Of a stretch of 64,000 nucleotides of DNA, positions 13,674 through 22,984 are shown piece after piece. This DNA comes from Pseudomonadota bacterium. Its GTDB lineage: Bacteria; Pseudomonadota; Gammaproteobacteria; Burkholderiales; Thiobacteraceae. The notes under the pieces were generated by a model, which worked only from the letters and a program-made list of their open reading frames with translations, made no database searches and was not told where the DNA came from. The stretch is from the NCBI GenBank assembly GCA_021812385.1, contig JAKANO010000012.1, positions 39,714 through 103,713 of the forward strand. The letters are read 5' to 3'. Numbering within the stretch: the stretch's first letter is position 1; the number at the start of each line of letters is the position of its first letter. The position numbers and the translations under genes are program-made.

Positions 13674-14263
13674 AGTTCGAGGATGTGGTGTTTCAGCTCG
13701 CTGAGCTTTTTGTGGAAAAAATGATCGGCATCGCGCACCACGGCCAAAGTGACGCCGTGTTGCGTTGCCCAGGCGCGCACTTGCGCAATCGGTACCAGCT
13801 CGTCGCATTCGCCATGGATCACCAGGGTGTTGGCGGGTGCTGTGCCCATCTGGAACAGATTGAGCGCTGGCCCGACGAGCAGCAGGTGTTTGGGGTGCGC
13901 GGTTTCGCTGACGCGGCTTTGCACCACCGCGCCGAACGAAAAACCCGCCAATACCAGCGGCAAATCCGGATAGCGCTCGCGCACGAAACTCAATACGGCT
14001 TGCATATCCGCGACTTCGCCTTCGCCGTGACCATACTCGCCTTCGCTCGCGCCCACGCCGCGGAAATTCGGCCGTACCGCGACGTACCCGAGATCGAGCA
14101 AGGTTTTGGCCAGTGTGGTGACAACTTTATTTTCGAGCGAGCCGCCATGCAACGGGTGCGGGTGGGCGATCAGCGCCAAGCCGCGCCGCTCGGGGCCGGG
14201 ATCATCGATCACGGTCTCGATCTTGCCCCCAGGGCCGTCAATGCGAAGCTTGTAGCGCGGCAC
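13661..14263 (-). CDS. Small alpha/beta hydrolase (dienelactone/CocE-like, Ser nucleophile)
   Basis: This 200-aa single-domain alpha/beta hydrolase has nucleophile Ser109 in GFSFG, oxyanion-region HPHPLHGG, a likely acid in GECDELVP and catalytic His in DADHFFH. It matches a widespread family of small cytosolic hydrolases annotated as alpha/beta-fold proteins. The natural substrate is not known. It overlaps the start of the ABC ATPase gene and follows the ferredoxin gene at short distance. Confidence 0.85.
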   Translation of the reverse strand: MPRYKLRIDGPGGKIETVIDDPGPERRGLALIAHPHPLHGGSLENKVVTTLAKTLLDLGYVAVRPNFRGVGASEGEYGHGEGEVADMQAVLSFVRERYPDLPLVLAGFSFGAVVQSRVSETAHPKHLLLVGPALNLFQMGTAPANTLVIHGECDELVPIAQVRAWATQHGVTLAVVRDADHFFHKKLSELKHHILELCPC

Positions 14264-14281
14264 TTTTGAGAATCTTCAGGA

Positions 14282-14593
14282 TTAAATTTTCAAACGCTCG
14301 ACAATGCGACCGTTCACCAAGTGCTCGTCGATGATTTCATCGATATCGTCTTGATCGACATAGGTGTACCACACGCCCTCGGGATAGATCGCGATCACCG
14401 GGCCTTCATTGCAGCGATCCATGCAGCCGGCGCTGTTGATGCGGCATTGGCCGGGGCCGGCAAGTTTCAGCGCCTTGATCTTTTGCTTGGCGTAATCGCG
14501 CATGGCTTGCGCGCCCTTGTCGGCGCAGCAGGCGCGGCCGTCATCGCGTTGATTGACGCAAAAGAAAACATGGTGTCGATAGAATGGGGTCAT
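14282..14593 (-). CDS. Thioredoxin-like [2Fe-2S] ferredoxin
   Basis: This 103-aa protein has the thioredoxin-like 2Fe-2S pattern. Cys12 (VFFCVN) and the Cys22-Cys23 pair (GRACC) are followed by GQCRINSAGCMDRC with cysteines 50, 57 and 61, then the EGPVIAIYPEGVWYTYV strand region. This matches proteobacterial ferredoxins often found beside such a hydrolase gene. The electron-transfer partner is unknown. It is probably in one operon with the downstream hydrolase and ABC genes. Confidence 0.88.
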   Translation of the reverse strand: MTPFYRHHVFFCVNQRDDGRACCADKGAQAMRDYAKQKIKALKLAGPGQCRINSAGCMDRCNEGPVIAIYPEGVWYTYVDQDDIDEIIDEHLVNGRIVERLKI

Positions 14594-14677
14594 GAACGTG
14601 GGTAAAAGCGAAAGCGCGCATTATAGCGCGGGCCATGCTTTGCAAGCCGGGAGAACCTTTTTGCGCTAAAGCCGTCT

Positions 14678-15034
14678 CTAATCCAGCTTATCGTATTTGG
14701 TGTTATGGCCGCGCGATTTTTCCACTGGGTATTTCTGCGCGTTGATTTGGATTTTGTCGAATGCGGCTTGCAGCGGGTCGATTTCCAGCACATCGGCTAA
14801 GCGCGTGAGGTAAATCAGCACATCGGCGATTTCTTGCGCGACCTCGGTGCGGGATTTAGCATCGAGATGCAGGCTTTGTTCCGGCGTAAGCCATTGAAAG
14901 TGCTCCATGAGCTCGGCTGTTTCCACGCTCAGCGCCATGATCAAATTTTTCGGGGTATGAAATTGCTCCCAATCGCGGGCTTTGGCAAAGTCGCGGATAG
15001 CGTCGCGTAATAGCGTTAAATTATCTTGATTCAT
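14678..15034 (-). CDS. MazG-like nucleotide pyrophosphohydrolase
   Basis: This 118-aa all-alpha NTP pyrophosphohydrolase is of the MazG/RS21-C6 (dCTPase) type. The metal-binding acidic motifs are visible as ETAELMEHFQW and EIADVLIYLTRLAD. Such enzymes hydrolyse non-canonical or excess (d)NTPs. It is the first gene of the minus-strand group and diverges from the EPS operon. Its promoter must lie in the 15035-15100 inverted-repeat region. Confidence 0.9.
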   Translation of the reverse strand: MNQDNLTLLRDAIRDFAKARDWEQFHTPKNLIMALSVETAELMEHFQWLTPEQSLHLDAKSRTEVAQEIADVLIYLTRLADVLEIDPLQAAFDKIQINAQKYPVEKSRGHNTKYDKLD

Positions 15035-15068
15035 GTTGCCTATAGATTGGTAGCGTTAGGAGATGACG

Positions 15069-15176
15069 CATAATATGCCACAAAAGGGCGCTATATTATG
15101 GCGCGCCCGAGTTTGGCGGCGGTGCCTCATCGCAAGTGTCGAACTAATGGCTTTAAAAACGCAAACAGCGCCATTA
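15069..15176. promoter_or_regulatory. Two inverted repeats upstream of the EPS operon (candidate activator sites)
   Basis: CATAATAT (15069-15076) pairs with ATATTATG (15093-15100). TAATGGC (15145-15151) pairs with GCCATTA (15170-15176). The second repeat is centred about 80 bp upstream of the start point predicted from the sigma-54 element, the usual range for an enhancer-binding protein. The first may instead belong to the divergent mazG-like promoter. A role for a PrsR-type activator is inference, since that gene is not in the window. Confidence 0.35.
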
Positions 15177-15215
15177 AACGAGCATAATTTTATGATGTAA
15201 AACTAAAAACCATTG

Positions 15216-15231
15216 TGGCTTGGTTTTTGCT
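15216..15231 (+). promoter_or_regulatory. Sigma-54 (-24/-12) promoter of the XrtA EPS operon
   Basis: TGGCTTGGTTTTTGCT matches the sigma-54 consensus TGGCAC-N5-TTGCW, with TGGC and TTGCT conserved and the obligatory GG-N10-GC spacing. Transcription would begin near 15242, leaving about 120 nt of leader before the export-lipoprotein start. EPS and exosortase loci in related bacteria are known to be controlled by RpoN with the PrsK/PrsR two-component system, which fits. Confidence 0.7.
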
Positions 15232-15363
15232 AATGTGATTTGAAGATTATGGTTTTTATGGCCGGCCAGCCCAATCAAGCCGCCCGCAAACAAAAAATGT
15301 TTTTATTTAGTGGGTTATATGCCACAATTAAAGTTAGGTATTAAAAATCAATTGGAGGAAATC

Positions 15364-15990
15364 GTGGGAAATCCAAAAATGTTAAAGATGAGTGGGTATG
15401 TTTTGGTTGTGAGTTTGCTGGCTATGCTGGGCGCGTGTTCCACTGCCTATACCCCGGCGCCGGTAAGCATCGGTAAAGCGCCAAACTTGCACTACATTAT
15501 TGGCCCGGGCGACAACTTGAATATACAAGTGTGGCGCAACCCAGAGGTTTCCATCAGCGTGCCAGTGCGTCCGGACGGCAAAATCTCAACGCCGCTGGTG
15601 GAAGACTTAGAAGCGGCCAATAAAACGCCAAGCCAATTGGCGCGCGATATCGAAAAGGCCTTAGCGAAATTCATCCAAGATCCGATTGTGACCGTCATTG
15701 TGACGGGCTTTGTCGGACCCTACGACTCACAGGTGCGGGTCATCGGCCAGGCAGCCAAGCCGCAGGCTTTACAGTACCGCGAGAAAATGACATTAATGGA
15801 TGTGATGATCGCCGTTGGCGGCATTACAGATTTTGCGGCAGGCAACAAAGCCAGCATCGTGCGCACCGTCGATGGCAAGCAGCAGCAATTCGGCGTGCGC
15901 CTGGAAAGCCTGATTCGGGATGGCGATATCTCCGCGAATGTCGACATCCTGCCGGGCGACGTGTTGATTATTCCCGAAAGCTTTTTTTAA
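15364..15990 (+). CDS. XrtA-system polysaccharide export lipoprotein (Wza/OPX family)
   Basis: This 208-aa outer-membrane polysaccharide export protein is of the exosortase-associated type. The GTG at 15364 has a strong GGAGG five bases upstream and yields a short signal peptide with lipobox LGAC, so the mature protein should be lipidated. An ATG at 15310 is in frame but has no ribosome site and would place extra residues before the signal peptide. After the lipobox come the poly-export domain (YIIGPGDNLNIQVWRNPEVS) and an SLBB-type domain (VRVIGQAAKPQALQYREKMT). It is the first gene of the EPS operon. Confidence 0.9.
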   Translation: MGNPKMLKMSGYVLVVSLLAMLGACSTAYTPAPVSIGKAPNLHYIIGPGDNLNIQVWRNPEVSISVPVRPDGKISTPLVEDLEAANKTPSQLARDIEKALAKFIQDPIVTVIVTGFVGPYDSQVRVIGQAAKPQALQYREKMTLMDVMIAVGGITDFAAGNKASIVRTVDGKQQQFGVRLESLIRDGDISANVDILPGDVLIIPESFF

Positions 15991-16027
15991 ACTTTCTTTT
16001 CAACTTTAAACGACGAGTAGCAAAAAT

Positions 16028-17572
16028 ATGCATGAGGTTCTCGATCAGCTGATGTCCATTCTGCGCGGCATTTGGTTGCGGCGCTGGCAGGCGATTATTG
16101 CTGCGTGGTTAATCGCCGTGATTGGCTGGGCGGTTGTTTACTCAATTCCCAAGCGCTACGAGGCCTCGGCGCGCGTCTACATCGATACGCAATCCATACT
16201 CAAGCCATTGCTGGCGGGTTTGGCGGTCAACACTTCCATCGAGCAGCAAGTGCAGGTGATGACGCGTACCCTATTGAGTCGTCCCAATATGGAAAAAGTC
16301 GCGCGCATGAGCGATTTGAACCTCCAGGCCAAAACCGCGAAGGACATGGAAGGATTGGTCACTGAATTAATGAATAATGTGAAGCTCGATGCGGCTGATC
16401 GCGGCCAAGAAAATTTGTATCGACTCACCTATCAGAACAGCAATCCAGCCTTGGCCAAAAGCGTCGTGCAGTCGCTGTTAACGATTTTGGTCGAGGGTAG
16501 TTTGGGCAACAAGCGCAAAGATACCGATTCCGCGAAACGCTTCATCGATGATCAAATCAAGGCCTATGAGAAAAAGCTGGCCACGGCCGAAAATGCGTTG
16601 AAGGAGTTCAAGCAAAAGCATCTTGGTTCGATGCCCGGCCAGGGCGGCGATTATTTTGCCAAGCTGAGTGAGGCGCAGAAGAACATAAATGATGCGACAC
16701 TCGCTTTGCATGAGGCGGAAACGCGGCGCGATCAGCTGAAGCGCCAGCTTGCGGACGAAGAGCCTGAGATTGCTGATGCCACGCAGTCCAGCGTTGGGGC
16801 AAATCCTGAGTTGGATGATCGCCTGCAGGGCCTGAAGAAAAACCTAGATCAATTGCGCCTGAATTATACCGAGCAACATCCAGACATCGTCAGCATCAAG
16901 CGCGTGATCGCGCAACTCGAAGCGCAAAAGCGCCAAGAAGCCAAGCTCAAAAAACCCAAGTCGGCCATGGCAACGCAAAATCCGTACTATCAGCAATTGA
17001 GCTTGTCCTTGGCGGAAGCCGAAGCGCAAGCGGCATCATTGCGTGCGCGGGTCAACGACTACACCGCGCGCTACAATACGTTGCGCCAGCAAGCCAATAT
17101 GGTGCCGCAGGTTGAAACCGATTTAGTGCAACTGACGCGCGACTATGAGATAAACAAGGCCAGCTACGACCAATTGGTGACGCGGCGCGGCTCCGCGCAA
17201 ATGTCCGAGGACATGGAATCCAAAGGCGATGCGATCGACTTTAAGGTGATTGACCCGCCTTATGTGCCGCCAACCCCATCCTTTCCGAATCGGCCTCTAT
17301 TGCTGTCCGCCGTGCTGTTATTGGCGCTGGCGGGGGGCGCGGGTGCCGCATTCCTGATCAGCCAAATTCGTCCCGTACTCGTTGACCGAGCGGGCATCGC
17401 CGACGTGACCGAATATCCGGTGCTGGGTTCGGTGACGATGGTGTGGAACCACGACCAACTCAAAGTGCGGCGCAAGAAACTGATTACCTGGGCGGCTTCG
17501 GTCGGATCCCTGGTGGGCGCCTATGTCGTCATGGTTGGTATCTCTCTCCTCTTAGCCCGAAGCGGCGCGTAA
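16028..17572 (+). CDS. XrtA-system chain-length determinant (Wzz-like)
   Basis: This 514-aa inner-membrane polysaccharide co-polymerase has an N-terminal transmembrane segment (about residues 18-36), a long periplasmic coiled-coil region rich in K/E/Q (about 170-400), a proline-rich stretch before the second hydrophobic region (PPYVPPTPSFPNRP, about 415) and a last transmembrane segment at the C-terminus. It lacks an own kinase domain. The separate kinase is the next gene. It controls polymer length together with the polymerase. Confidence 0.9.
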   Translation: MHEVLDQLMSILRGIWLRRWQAIIAAWLIAVIGWAVVYSIPKRYEASARVYIDTQSILKPLLAGLAVNTSIEQQVQVMTRTLLSRPNMEKVARMSDLNLQAKTAKDMEGLVTELMNNVKLDAADRGQENLYRLTYQNSNPALAKSVVQSLLTILVEGSLGNKRKDTDSAKRFIDDQIKAYEKKLATAENALKEFKQKHLGSMPGQGGDYFAKLSEAQKNINDATLALHEAETRRDQLKRQLADEEPEIADATQSSVGANPELDDRLQGLKKNLDQLRLNYTEQHPDIVSIKRVIAQLEAQKRQEAKLKKPKSAMATQNPYYQQLSLSLAEAEAQAASLRARVNDYTARYNTLRQQANMVPQVETDLVQLTRDYEINKASYDQLVTRRGSAQMSEDMESKGDAIDFKVIDPPYVPPTPSFPNRPLLLSAVLLLALAGGAGAAFLISQIRPVLVDRAGIADVTEYPVLGSVTMVWNHDQLKVRRKKLITWAASVGSLVGAYVVMVGISLLLARSGA

Positions 17573-17582
17573 AGGGATGCGC

Positions 17583-18491
17583 ATGAGTATTATTGAAAAA
17601 GCCTTGGGTAAGTTGGGCGATCAGTCTAAAGAAGATGTCAGCACGCCGCCGGCTCAAGAGCAAGTAGTACAGATCGAACCTTTAGTAGTAAAGGCCGAAG
17701 CGCAAACGCATGCATCTAGTCCTAGCCCTTCCACGCCGACAACGACTTCGCGTGCGGTGAATTTAGATTTCAAACGCTTGGGTGCGCGCGGCTTTCTGAC
17801 GAATGGCGACGAACGCGGAAAGCTTGCGGAAGAGTACCGCATGATTAAGCGCCCCTTGCTGGCCAATGCGTTCGGCCCCAACCCGGTGCTTAAAGGCAAT
17901 CTCATCATGGTGACCAGTTCCTTGCCGGGTGAGGGTAAATCCTTTTCGGCTATTAATTTGGCCATCAGCATCGCGATGGAGTTGGATCGCACCGTGTTGC
18001 TGGTCGATGCCGATGTGGCCAAGCCCAGCCTGCCGAAGTATTTGGGATTCCAGGCCGAGCACGGATTGCTCGATGTGTTGCGGGACGATAAGCGCGATTT
18101 ATCCAGCGTCATCATGCGGACCAATATCGAAAAATTATCGATACTGCCAGCCGGCAAGACCTACGCCCGCGCCACGGAATTGCTGGCCAGCGACGCCATG
18201 GATCGACTGATCGCCGACGTGGCGAATCGTTATTCCGACCGCCTGGTGCTGTTCGATTCCCCACCGATTTTGGCGACCAGCGAAGCCAGCGTATTGGCAT
18301 CGCATATGGGCCAAATCGTGATGGTGGTGGAGTCGGAAAAAACGCCTAAATCCGCATTGCGGGAAGCCTTGTCTCGTATCGAAGGCACCTGCGATGTGGT
18401 GAGCATTGTCCTGAATAAATCCGCAACGCCCACCGCGGGCGACTACTATGGCTACTACGGATATGGCGGGTACGGCAAACAAGCAGAATAA
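17583..18491 (+). CDS. XrtA-associated tyrosine autokinase (BY-kinase)
   Basis: This 302-aa cytosolic kinase acts with the preceding Wzz-like protein. Walker A is GEGKS in SSLPGEGKSFSAINLA, Walker A' is VLLVDADVAKP and Walker B is LVLFDSPPIL. The C-terminal tyrosine cluster (YYGYYGYGGYG) is the autophosphorylation tail. The ATG at 17583 (MSIIEKAL) is preceded by AAAGGG at good distance and matches family starts. Another ATG six bases earlier is possible. It follows the chain-length gene by 10 bp. Confidence 0.92.
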   Translation: MSIIEKALGKLGDQSKEDVSTPPAQEQVVQIEPLVVKAEAQTHASSPSPSTPTTTSRAVNLDFKRLGARGFLTNGDERGKLAEEYRMIKRPLLANAFGPNPVLKGNLIMVTSSLPGEGKSFSAINLAISIAMELDRTVLLVDADVAKPSLPKYLGFQAEHGLLDVLRDDKRDLSSVIMRTNIEKLSILPAGKTYARATELLASDAMDRLIADVANRYSDRLVLFDSPPILATSEASVLASHMGQIVMVVESEKTPKSALREALSRIEGTCDVVSIVLNKSATPTAGDYYGYYGYGGYGKQAE

Positions 18492-18503
18492 ACTATCGTT
18501 TTC

Positions 18504-20000
18504 ATGAAAAAAAACCAAATCCAAAAAAACGCCAGGAACGCGAAGTATCACCAAGCAATCGGTGCGGCACTATCGATTGTGCTATCAGGCACGGCTGCGG
18601 CTGCGGACTGGAAATTCACGGCAGGTGTTGGCGCAAGCGAGACCTATACGGATAACGTTGGCCTCACCTCGTCGAACAACAAACAGAGTGATTTCATTAC
18701 CAGCATTACGCCCACCATCGGCGTGAAGAAAGCAGGTGCGCGCCTCAAGGTAGACGCGCAATATTCGCTGGAAAATTTGTTTTATGCGCAAGACAGCGCG
18801 CGCAACAAGCTGTATCACCATCTCAATGCACATGCCAATGCGGAGCTGTTGGAGCGCGAGCTTTTTCTAGATGCTGCGGCATCCATTACGCAGGCCGCGA
18901 TCTCTCCTTTAGGCGCATCAGGAACGGATAATAGGAATGCGACGAACAATATCACCAATGTCCGTACCTTTAGCCTGTCGCCCTATTGGTTGCATCGATT
19001 TGGCACTACTGCGGCGCTGAATGTGCGCGATACGATATCCAGCATTAATAATGGCGCCAGCTCTATTTCCAATAGCACAAACAATACCTTGAGTGCCGGG
19101 CTTGCCAGCGGTTCGGCGTTTGGCCGAGTTTCGTGGGGCTTGAATTATTCGCAACAGCACGCGAGTTATCAAGACCGCCCGAATGTAACGCTCACGACAA
19201 CTTCGGCGAGCCTCGGCTATCTGCTAACCCCGCGTATGCGCTTGACCGGCACGGTGGGCAACGAGAGCAACCAGTTTGCCACAGATACGGGCACAGCCCC
19301 CGGGGGCACCTTCTGGAATACCACTGCGTCATGGTCGCCATCCGTACGCACCTCAATCGACCTGGGCTATGGGCATCATTATTATGGCAATGCCTGGAAT
19401 TTTGCCTTTAAAACGCGCGGGCCACATTCCACCTGGACGGCGGATTACAACGAGGGGCTGAATACCTCTAACAACCAGTCTGCATCCGGGGTTTTGGGCG
19501 CTACGAGCACGCAGCTGCCGATCGCATACAATCAAAATATACTGACTAACCAGGTTTTTCTGAGCAAGCGCTTTAACACCGCCTTTACCTGGACCAAGGG
19601 CAAAAGTGATTTCAGTTTAAGTGCTTTCCATTCGAGGCAGACCACGCAGATCAATGGAAACAGAAGCACGTTATTGACCGTTGGTTCAAGCACCTTAATC
19701 AACCAAAATGATATTTTTCTATCAACCAATGATGTGAATCAAGTTGGTGCAAATGGTTCTTGGAGCTGGAAATTTAATCCGCGCATCAGCTCCAATGTCT
19801 CTCTCGGCGTAATCCGCAGTTCGTATTCGGACTTGAATCGCACCGACACGACATCCACGGTGCAGCTCGGTTTGAATCGCCAGTTTTCCTCGGATTTGAC
19901 AGGCAGTGTGTCGTTGCGCCACCAAGCACGCAGCAGCGATCAAAATGCTTCCGACTTTACCGAGAACTCCCTTTCCGGCACCGTTAACTACAAATTCTAA
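18504..20000 (+). CDS. XrtA/PEP-CTERM-system outer-membrane beta-barrel protein
   Basis: This 498-aa protein has a signal peptide ending near AAAADWKF and a body of alternating amphipathic strands rich in S/T/N/Y. It ends in an aromatic residue (GTVNYKF), as expected of an outer-membrane barrel. It matches the PEP-CTERM-system outer-membrane family found at this position in EPS loci. The molecular role is not established; secretion or anchoring of the polysaccharide is likely by context. It starts 12 bp after the kinase gene. Confidence 0.85.
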   Translation: MKKNQIQKNARNAKYHQAIGAALSIVLSGTAAAADWKFTAGVGASETYTDNVGLTSSNNKQSDFITSITPTIGVKKAGARLKVDAQYSLENLFYAQDSARNKLYHHLNAHANAELLERELFLDAAASITQAAISPLGASGTDNRNATNNITNVRTFSLSPYWLHRFGTTAALNVRDTISSINNGASSISNSTNNTLSAGLASGSAFGRVSWGLNYSQQHASYQDRPNVTLTTTSASLGYLLTPRMRLTGTVGNESNQFATDTGTAPGGTFWNTTASWSPSVRTSIDLGYGHHYYGNAWNFAFKTRGPHSTWTADYNEGLNTSNNQSASGVLGATSTQLPIAYNQNILTNQVFLSKRFNTAFTWTKGKSDFSLSAFHSRQTTQINGNRSTLLTVGSSTLINQNDIFLSTNDVNQVGANGSWSWKFNPRISSNVSLGVIRSSYSDLNRTDTTSTVQLGLNRQFSSDLTGSVSLRHQARSSDQNASDFTENSLSGTVNYKF

Positions 20001-20011
20001 AGGCTGCAGCG

Positions 20012-21025
20012 ATGTATGAGTCTTTTTATAAGCTGCGCGCCAAACCTTTCGCGCTAAATCCCGATCCCAAGTTTTTCTTCGGCAGCAAGGGCCACAAGCG
20101 CGCCATGGCCTATCTCGAATATGGCTTGTCCCTGGGCGAAGGGTTTATCGTCATCACCGGTGAAATTGGCGCGGGCAAGACCATGCTGGTGCGCTATCTG
20201 TTTAAAAAACTGGAACACGAAAATGTGGTGGCGGCGCAGTTGGTGTCCACGCAACTCGAAGCCGACGATATGTTGCGCGCGGTCAGCGCTGCGTTTGGTT
20301 TGGAACAGGAGGGTCTCAACAAAGCATCCCTGTTGAAAAAGCTCGAAAGCTACTTGCTGTCCATCGTCAAGCAAGGCAAGCGGCCATTGCTGGTGGTGGA
20401 TGAGGCGCAAAATCTGGCGCCGCGCGCGGTGGAAGAGCTGCGCATGCTCTCGAATTTTCATCATGCCGAAAAACCGCTGCTGCAAAGTTTTCTGCTAGGC
20501 CAGCCGGAATTTCGCGTCACCTTGCAAAGCGAGGAAATGCAGCAACTCAAGCAGCGCGTGATCGCCTCTTATCATCTCGGCGCCATGGACCTTTCCGAGA
20601 CCCACGCCTATATCCAGCATCGCTTGGATTTGGTCGGCTGGAAAAATGATCCGAGCATCAGCGATAAGGCTTTTGAACGCATCTTCGAATTCACCGGTGG
20701 CATTCCACGTAAAATCAATACGCTGTGCGATCGCCTGTTGTTGTTGGGTTTCCTGTCCGAGAAGCACGAATTCGATCGCGCCGAGGTGCAAGAAGTAATC
20801 GATGACTTGGGGCAAGAAGTGGCTTATAGCAACGCGCCTAGGAATATAAAGCCGGGTATGGTTCAGACAAGTGCCGCTTCAGCTGACATGGAGACTGCCT
20901 TGTCAAGCATGGGCGAAAAAATCGAAAGCATGGAACGCACCTTGAATCGCGTGTTGGCCATGATGCGCAAGCTGTTACATGCCGTGGGCGAGAGCTCGGA
21001 TAAAGGCAAGAAAAGCCATGAGTAA
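20012..21025 (+). CDS. XrtA-associated ExeA-like AAA ATPase
   Basis: This 337-aa protein is of the ExeA/GspA-type AAA family. It has Walker A TGEIGAGKT (about residues 49-57), Walker B LLVVDEAQNL (about 130) and a C-terminal arginine-finger/lid region (GGIPRKINTLCDRLLLLGF). The start MYESFYKLRAKPFALNPDP is the family signature. It probably energises or organises EPS/PEP-CTERM machinery at the membrane; the precise partner is unknown. The end overlaps wecB by 8 bp. Confidence 0.9.
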   Translation: MYESFYKLRAKPFALNPDPKFFFGSKGHKRAMAYLEYGLSLGEGFIVITGEIGAGKTMLVRYLFKKLEHENVVAAQLVSTQLEADDMLRAVSAAFGLEQEGLNKASLLKKLESYLLSIVKQGKRPLLVVDEAQNLAPRAVEELRMLSNFHHAEKPLLQSFLLGQPEFRVTLQSEEMQQLKQRVIASYHLGAMDLSETHAYIQHRLDLVGWKNDPSISDKAFERIFEFTGGIPRKINTLCDRLLLLGFLSEKHEFDRAEVQEVIDDLGQEVAYSNAPRNIKPGMVQTSAASADMETALSSMGEKIESMERTLNRVLAMMRKLLHAVGESSDKGKKSHE

Positions 21026-22151
21026 GAAAAACATTTTATGCGTGGTTGGCGCGCGTCCCAATTTCATGAAAATCGCGCCGATCATGAAAGCGCTGCGTGC
21101 AGGCCCTGACCCTATTCCCGCGAAGATCGTGCATACCGGCCAGCATTACGATGAAGCCATGAACAAGCAGTTCTTTGCCGATTTGGGCATACCGCATCCG
21201 GACATCAACCTTGAAGTCGGTTCCGGCAGCCATGCGGTGCAGACCGCCGAGGTCATGCGCCGCTTTGAGCCGGTGCTGGATCAAGAACAACCCGCCGCGA
21301 TCTTGGTCGTGGGCGATGTCAACTCCACCATTGCTTGCGCACTGGTCGCGGCGAAAAAAGGCGTTGCGGTGATCCATGTCGAAGCAGGGTTGCGCAGCTA
21401 CGATCGCGGCATGCCGGAAGAAATCAACCGCGTCCTGACCGACCAGATTTCCGATTTGCTCTACACCACCGAGCGTGCCGCATTGGCGAACTTGACGCGT
21501 GAAGGCATAGACCCAAAACGTGTGCATTTTGTCGGCAACGTAATGATCGATACCCTGCACCATAATTTGCAACAGGCTATTCCTGCTGCCGAGACATTGC
21601 GTGACGCCGGCGCGGATATTTCGCAGGGTTATGCCTTGTTGACCCTGCATCGACCTTCGAATGTCGATCATGAGGCCAGCCTGCGCGACTTGCTGGAAAC
21701 AATGAATATTGTGAGCGAGCGGCTGCCGGTGGTATTTCCTTTGCACCCGCGCACTAAAAGCCGGATTGAACAATTCGGACTCAACGCGTTGTTGGCCAAG
21801 GGCAGATACTTCATCCTGCCGCCGGTGGGCTATTTGCACATGCTGGGCTTGATGCGCGAGGCTAAGATCGTGCTTACCGATTCCGGCGGCATTCAAGAAG
21901 AAACCACAGCGCTCGGTGTGCCGTGTTTAACTTTGCGCCACAATACCGAACGGCCCATCACCATCGACGAAGGCACCAACCTCATTGTCGGCCAGTCACG
22001 CCAAGCAATTCTTGGCGCGACCCAAGACATTCTGGCCACCGGCGGCAAGGCCGGGCGCATCCCGGAATACTGGGATGGCCATGCCGCCGAGCGCATCGCG
22101 GCGCATCTGAATGCGTGGCTTAAAAATCTTCCGACAACGGAGACGGCGTGA
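21018..22151 (+). CDS. wecB: UDP-N-acetylglucosamine 2-epimerase (non-hydrolysing) WecB
   Basis: This enzyme interconverts UDP-GlcNAc and UDP-ManNAc, supplying N-acetylmannosamine units. The 377-aa protein begins ILCVVGARPNFMKIAPI and contains GDVNSTIA, VEAGLRSYDRGMPEEINR and TDSGGIQEE, all hallmarks of the family. The ATG at 21018 overlaps the preceding gene and has AAAGGCAAG upstream. A longer in-frame start inside the previous gene was rejected. Confidence 0.95.
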   Translation: MSKKNILCVVGARPNFMKIAPIMKALRAGPDPIPAKIVHTGQHYDEAMNKQFFADLGIPHPDINLEVGSGSHAVQTAEVMRRFEPVLDQEQPAAILVVGDVNSTIACALVAAKKGVAVIHVEAGLRSYDRGMPEEINRVLTDQISDLLYTTERAALANLTREGIDPKRVHFVGNVMIDTLHHNLQQAIPAAETLRDAGADISQGYALLTLHRPSNVDHEASLRDLLETMNIVSERLPVVFPLHPRTKSRIEQFGLNALLAKGRYFILPPVGYLHMLGLMREAKIVLTDSGGIQEETTALGVPCLTLRHNTERPITIDEGTNLIVGQSRQAILGATQDILATGGKAGRIPEYWDGHAAERIAAHLNAWLKNLPTTETA

Positions 22152-22984
22152 TTAAAAACGCCATGACCATCGACGTGGAAGATTACTTCCAAGTCTCGGC
22201 GTTCGCGCCGCATATTGCGCGCAATCAGTGGGACAGCTTGCCATGCCGCGTTGAGCGCAACGTCATGCGCATTATCGAGATGTTGCATGTCCACGAATCC
22301 AAGGCCACATTTTTTACCCTGGGCTGGATCGCCGAACGCTATCCGCATTTAGTGCGTGAAATCGTCGCCAATGGGCATGAATTAGCGAGCCATGGCTATG
22401 GACATTTGCGCGCCAGCGATCAAAGCGAAACGGAGTTTCGCACCGATGTGACGCATGCGAAAAAAATGCTGGAAGATATTTCCGGCGTCGCCGTCAACGG
22501 CTATCGCGCGCCGAGCTTTTCCATTGGCCACAAAAATATGTGGGCCTTGGATGTGCTGAATGATGCCGGCTATTTATACAGCTCCAGCATTTATCCGGTG
22601 AAGCACGATCACTACGGCATGCCGGATGCGCCGCGCTTCAAGTTTCAGCCGCGCCCACATGGTTTGTTGGAGTTGCCGCCGACCACTATGCAAATGCTGG
22701 GGCGCAATTTCCCGGCTTCGGGCGGCGGCTATTTCCGCTTGCTGCCGTATTCGCTGTCGGCATGGATGATGCGGCGCGTCAATCAGCGCGACGGCGAACC
22801 CGGTATATTTTATTTTCATCCGTGGGAAATTGATCCCGAACAACCGCGCCAGCGCGGTGTCGGCATGAAAACCCGCTTTCGCCACTATGTAAATTTATCG
22901 CGCATGCAAGGACGGTTGGAGCGCTTGCTGCGAGATTTTCAATGGGGCCGCATGGATCACATTTTCTTGGATCGGCGTGGATGA
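22148..22984 (+). CDS. XrtA-system polysaccharide deacetylase (NodB-like)
   Basis: This 278-aa protein has a NodB homology domain. The metal site is seen in TIDVEDYFQVSAF (aspartate/glutamate) and SHGYGH (His-x3-His), followed by YRAPSFSIG. The family is typical of exosortase loci and probably removes N-acetyl groups from the polymer or its precursor. The GTG at 22148 has GGAG five bases upstream and overlaps the wecB stop (GTGA). An ATG at 22163 is an alternative. No signal peptide is visible, which suggests action on cytoplasmic intermediates or an atypical export route. Confidence 0.88.
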   Translation: MIKNAMTIDVEDYFQVSAFAPHIARNQWDSLPCRVERNVMRIIEMLHVHESKATFFTLGWIAERYPHLVREIVANGHELASHGYGHLRASDQSETEFRTDVTHAKKMLEDISGVAVNGYRAPSFSIGHKNMWALDVLNDAGYLYSSSIYPVKHDHYGMPDAPRFKFQPRPHGLLELPPTTMQMLGRNFPASGGGYFRLLPYSLSAWMMRRVNQRDGEPGIFYFHPWEIDPEQPRQRGVGMKTRFRHYVNLSRMQGRLERLLRDFQWGRMDHIFLDRRG

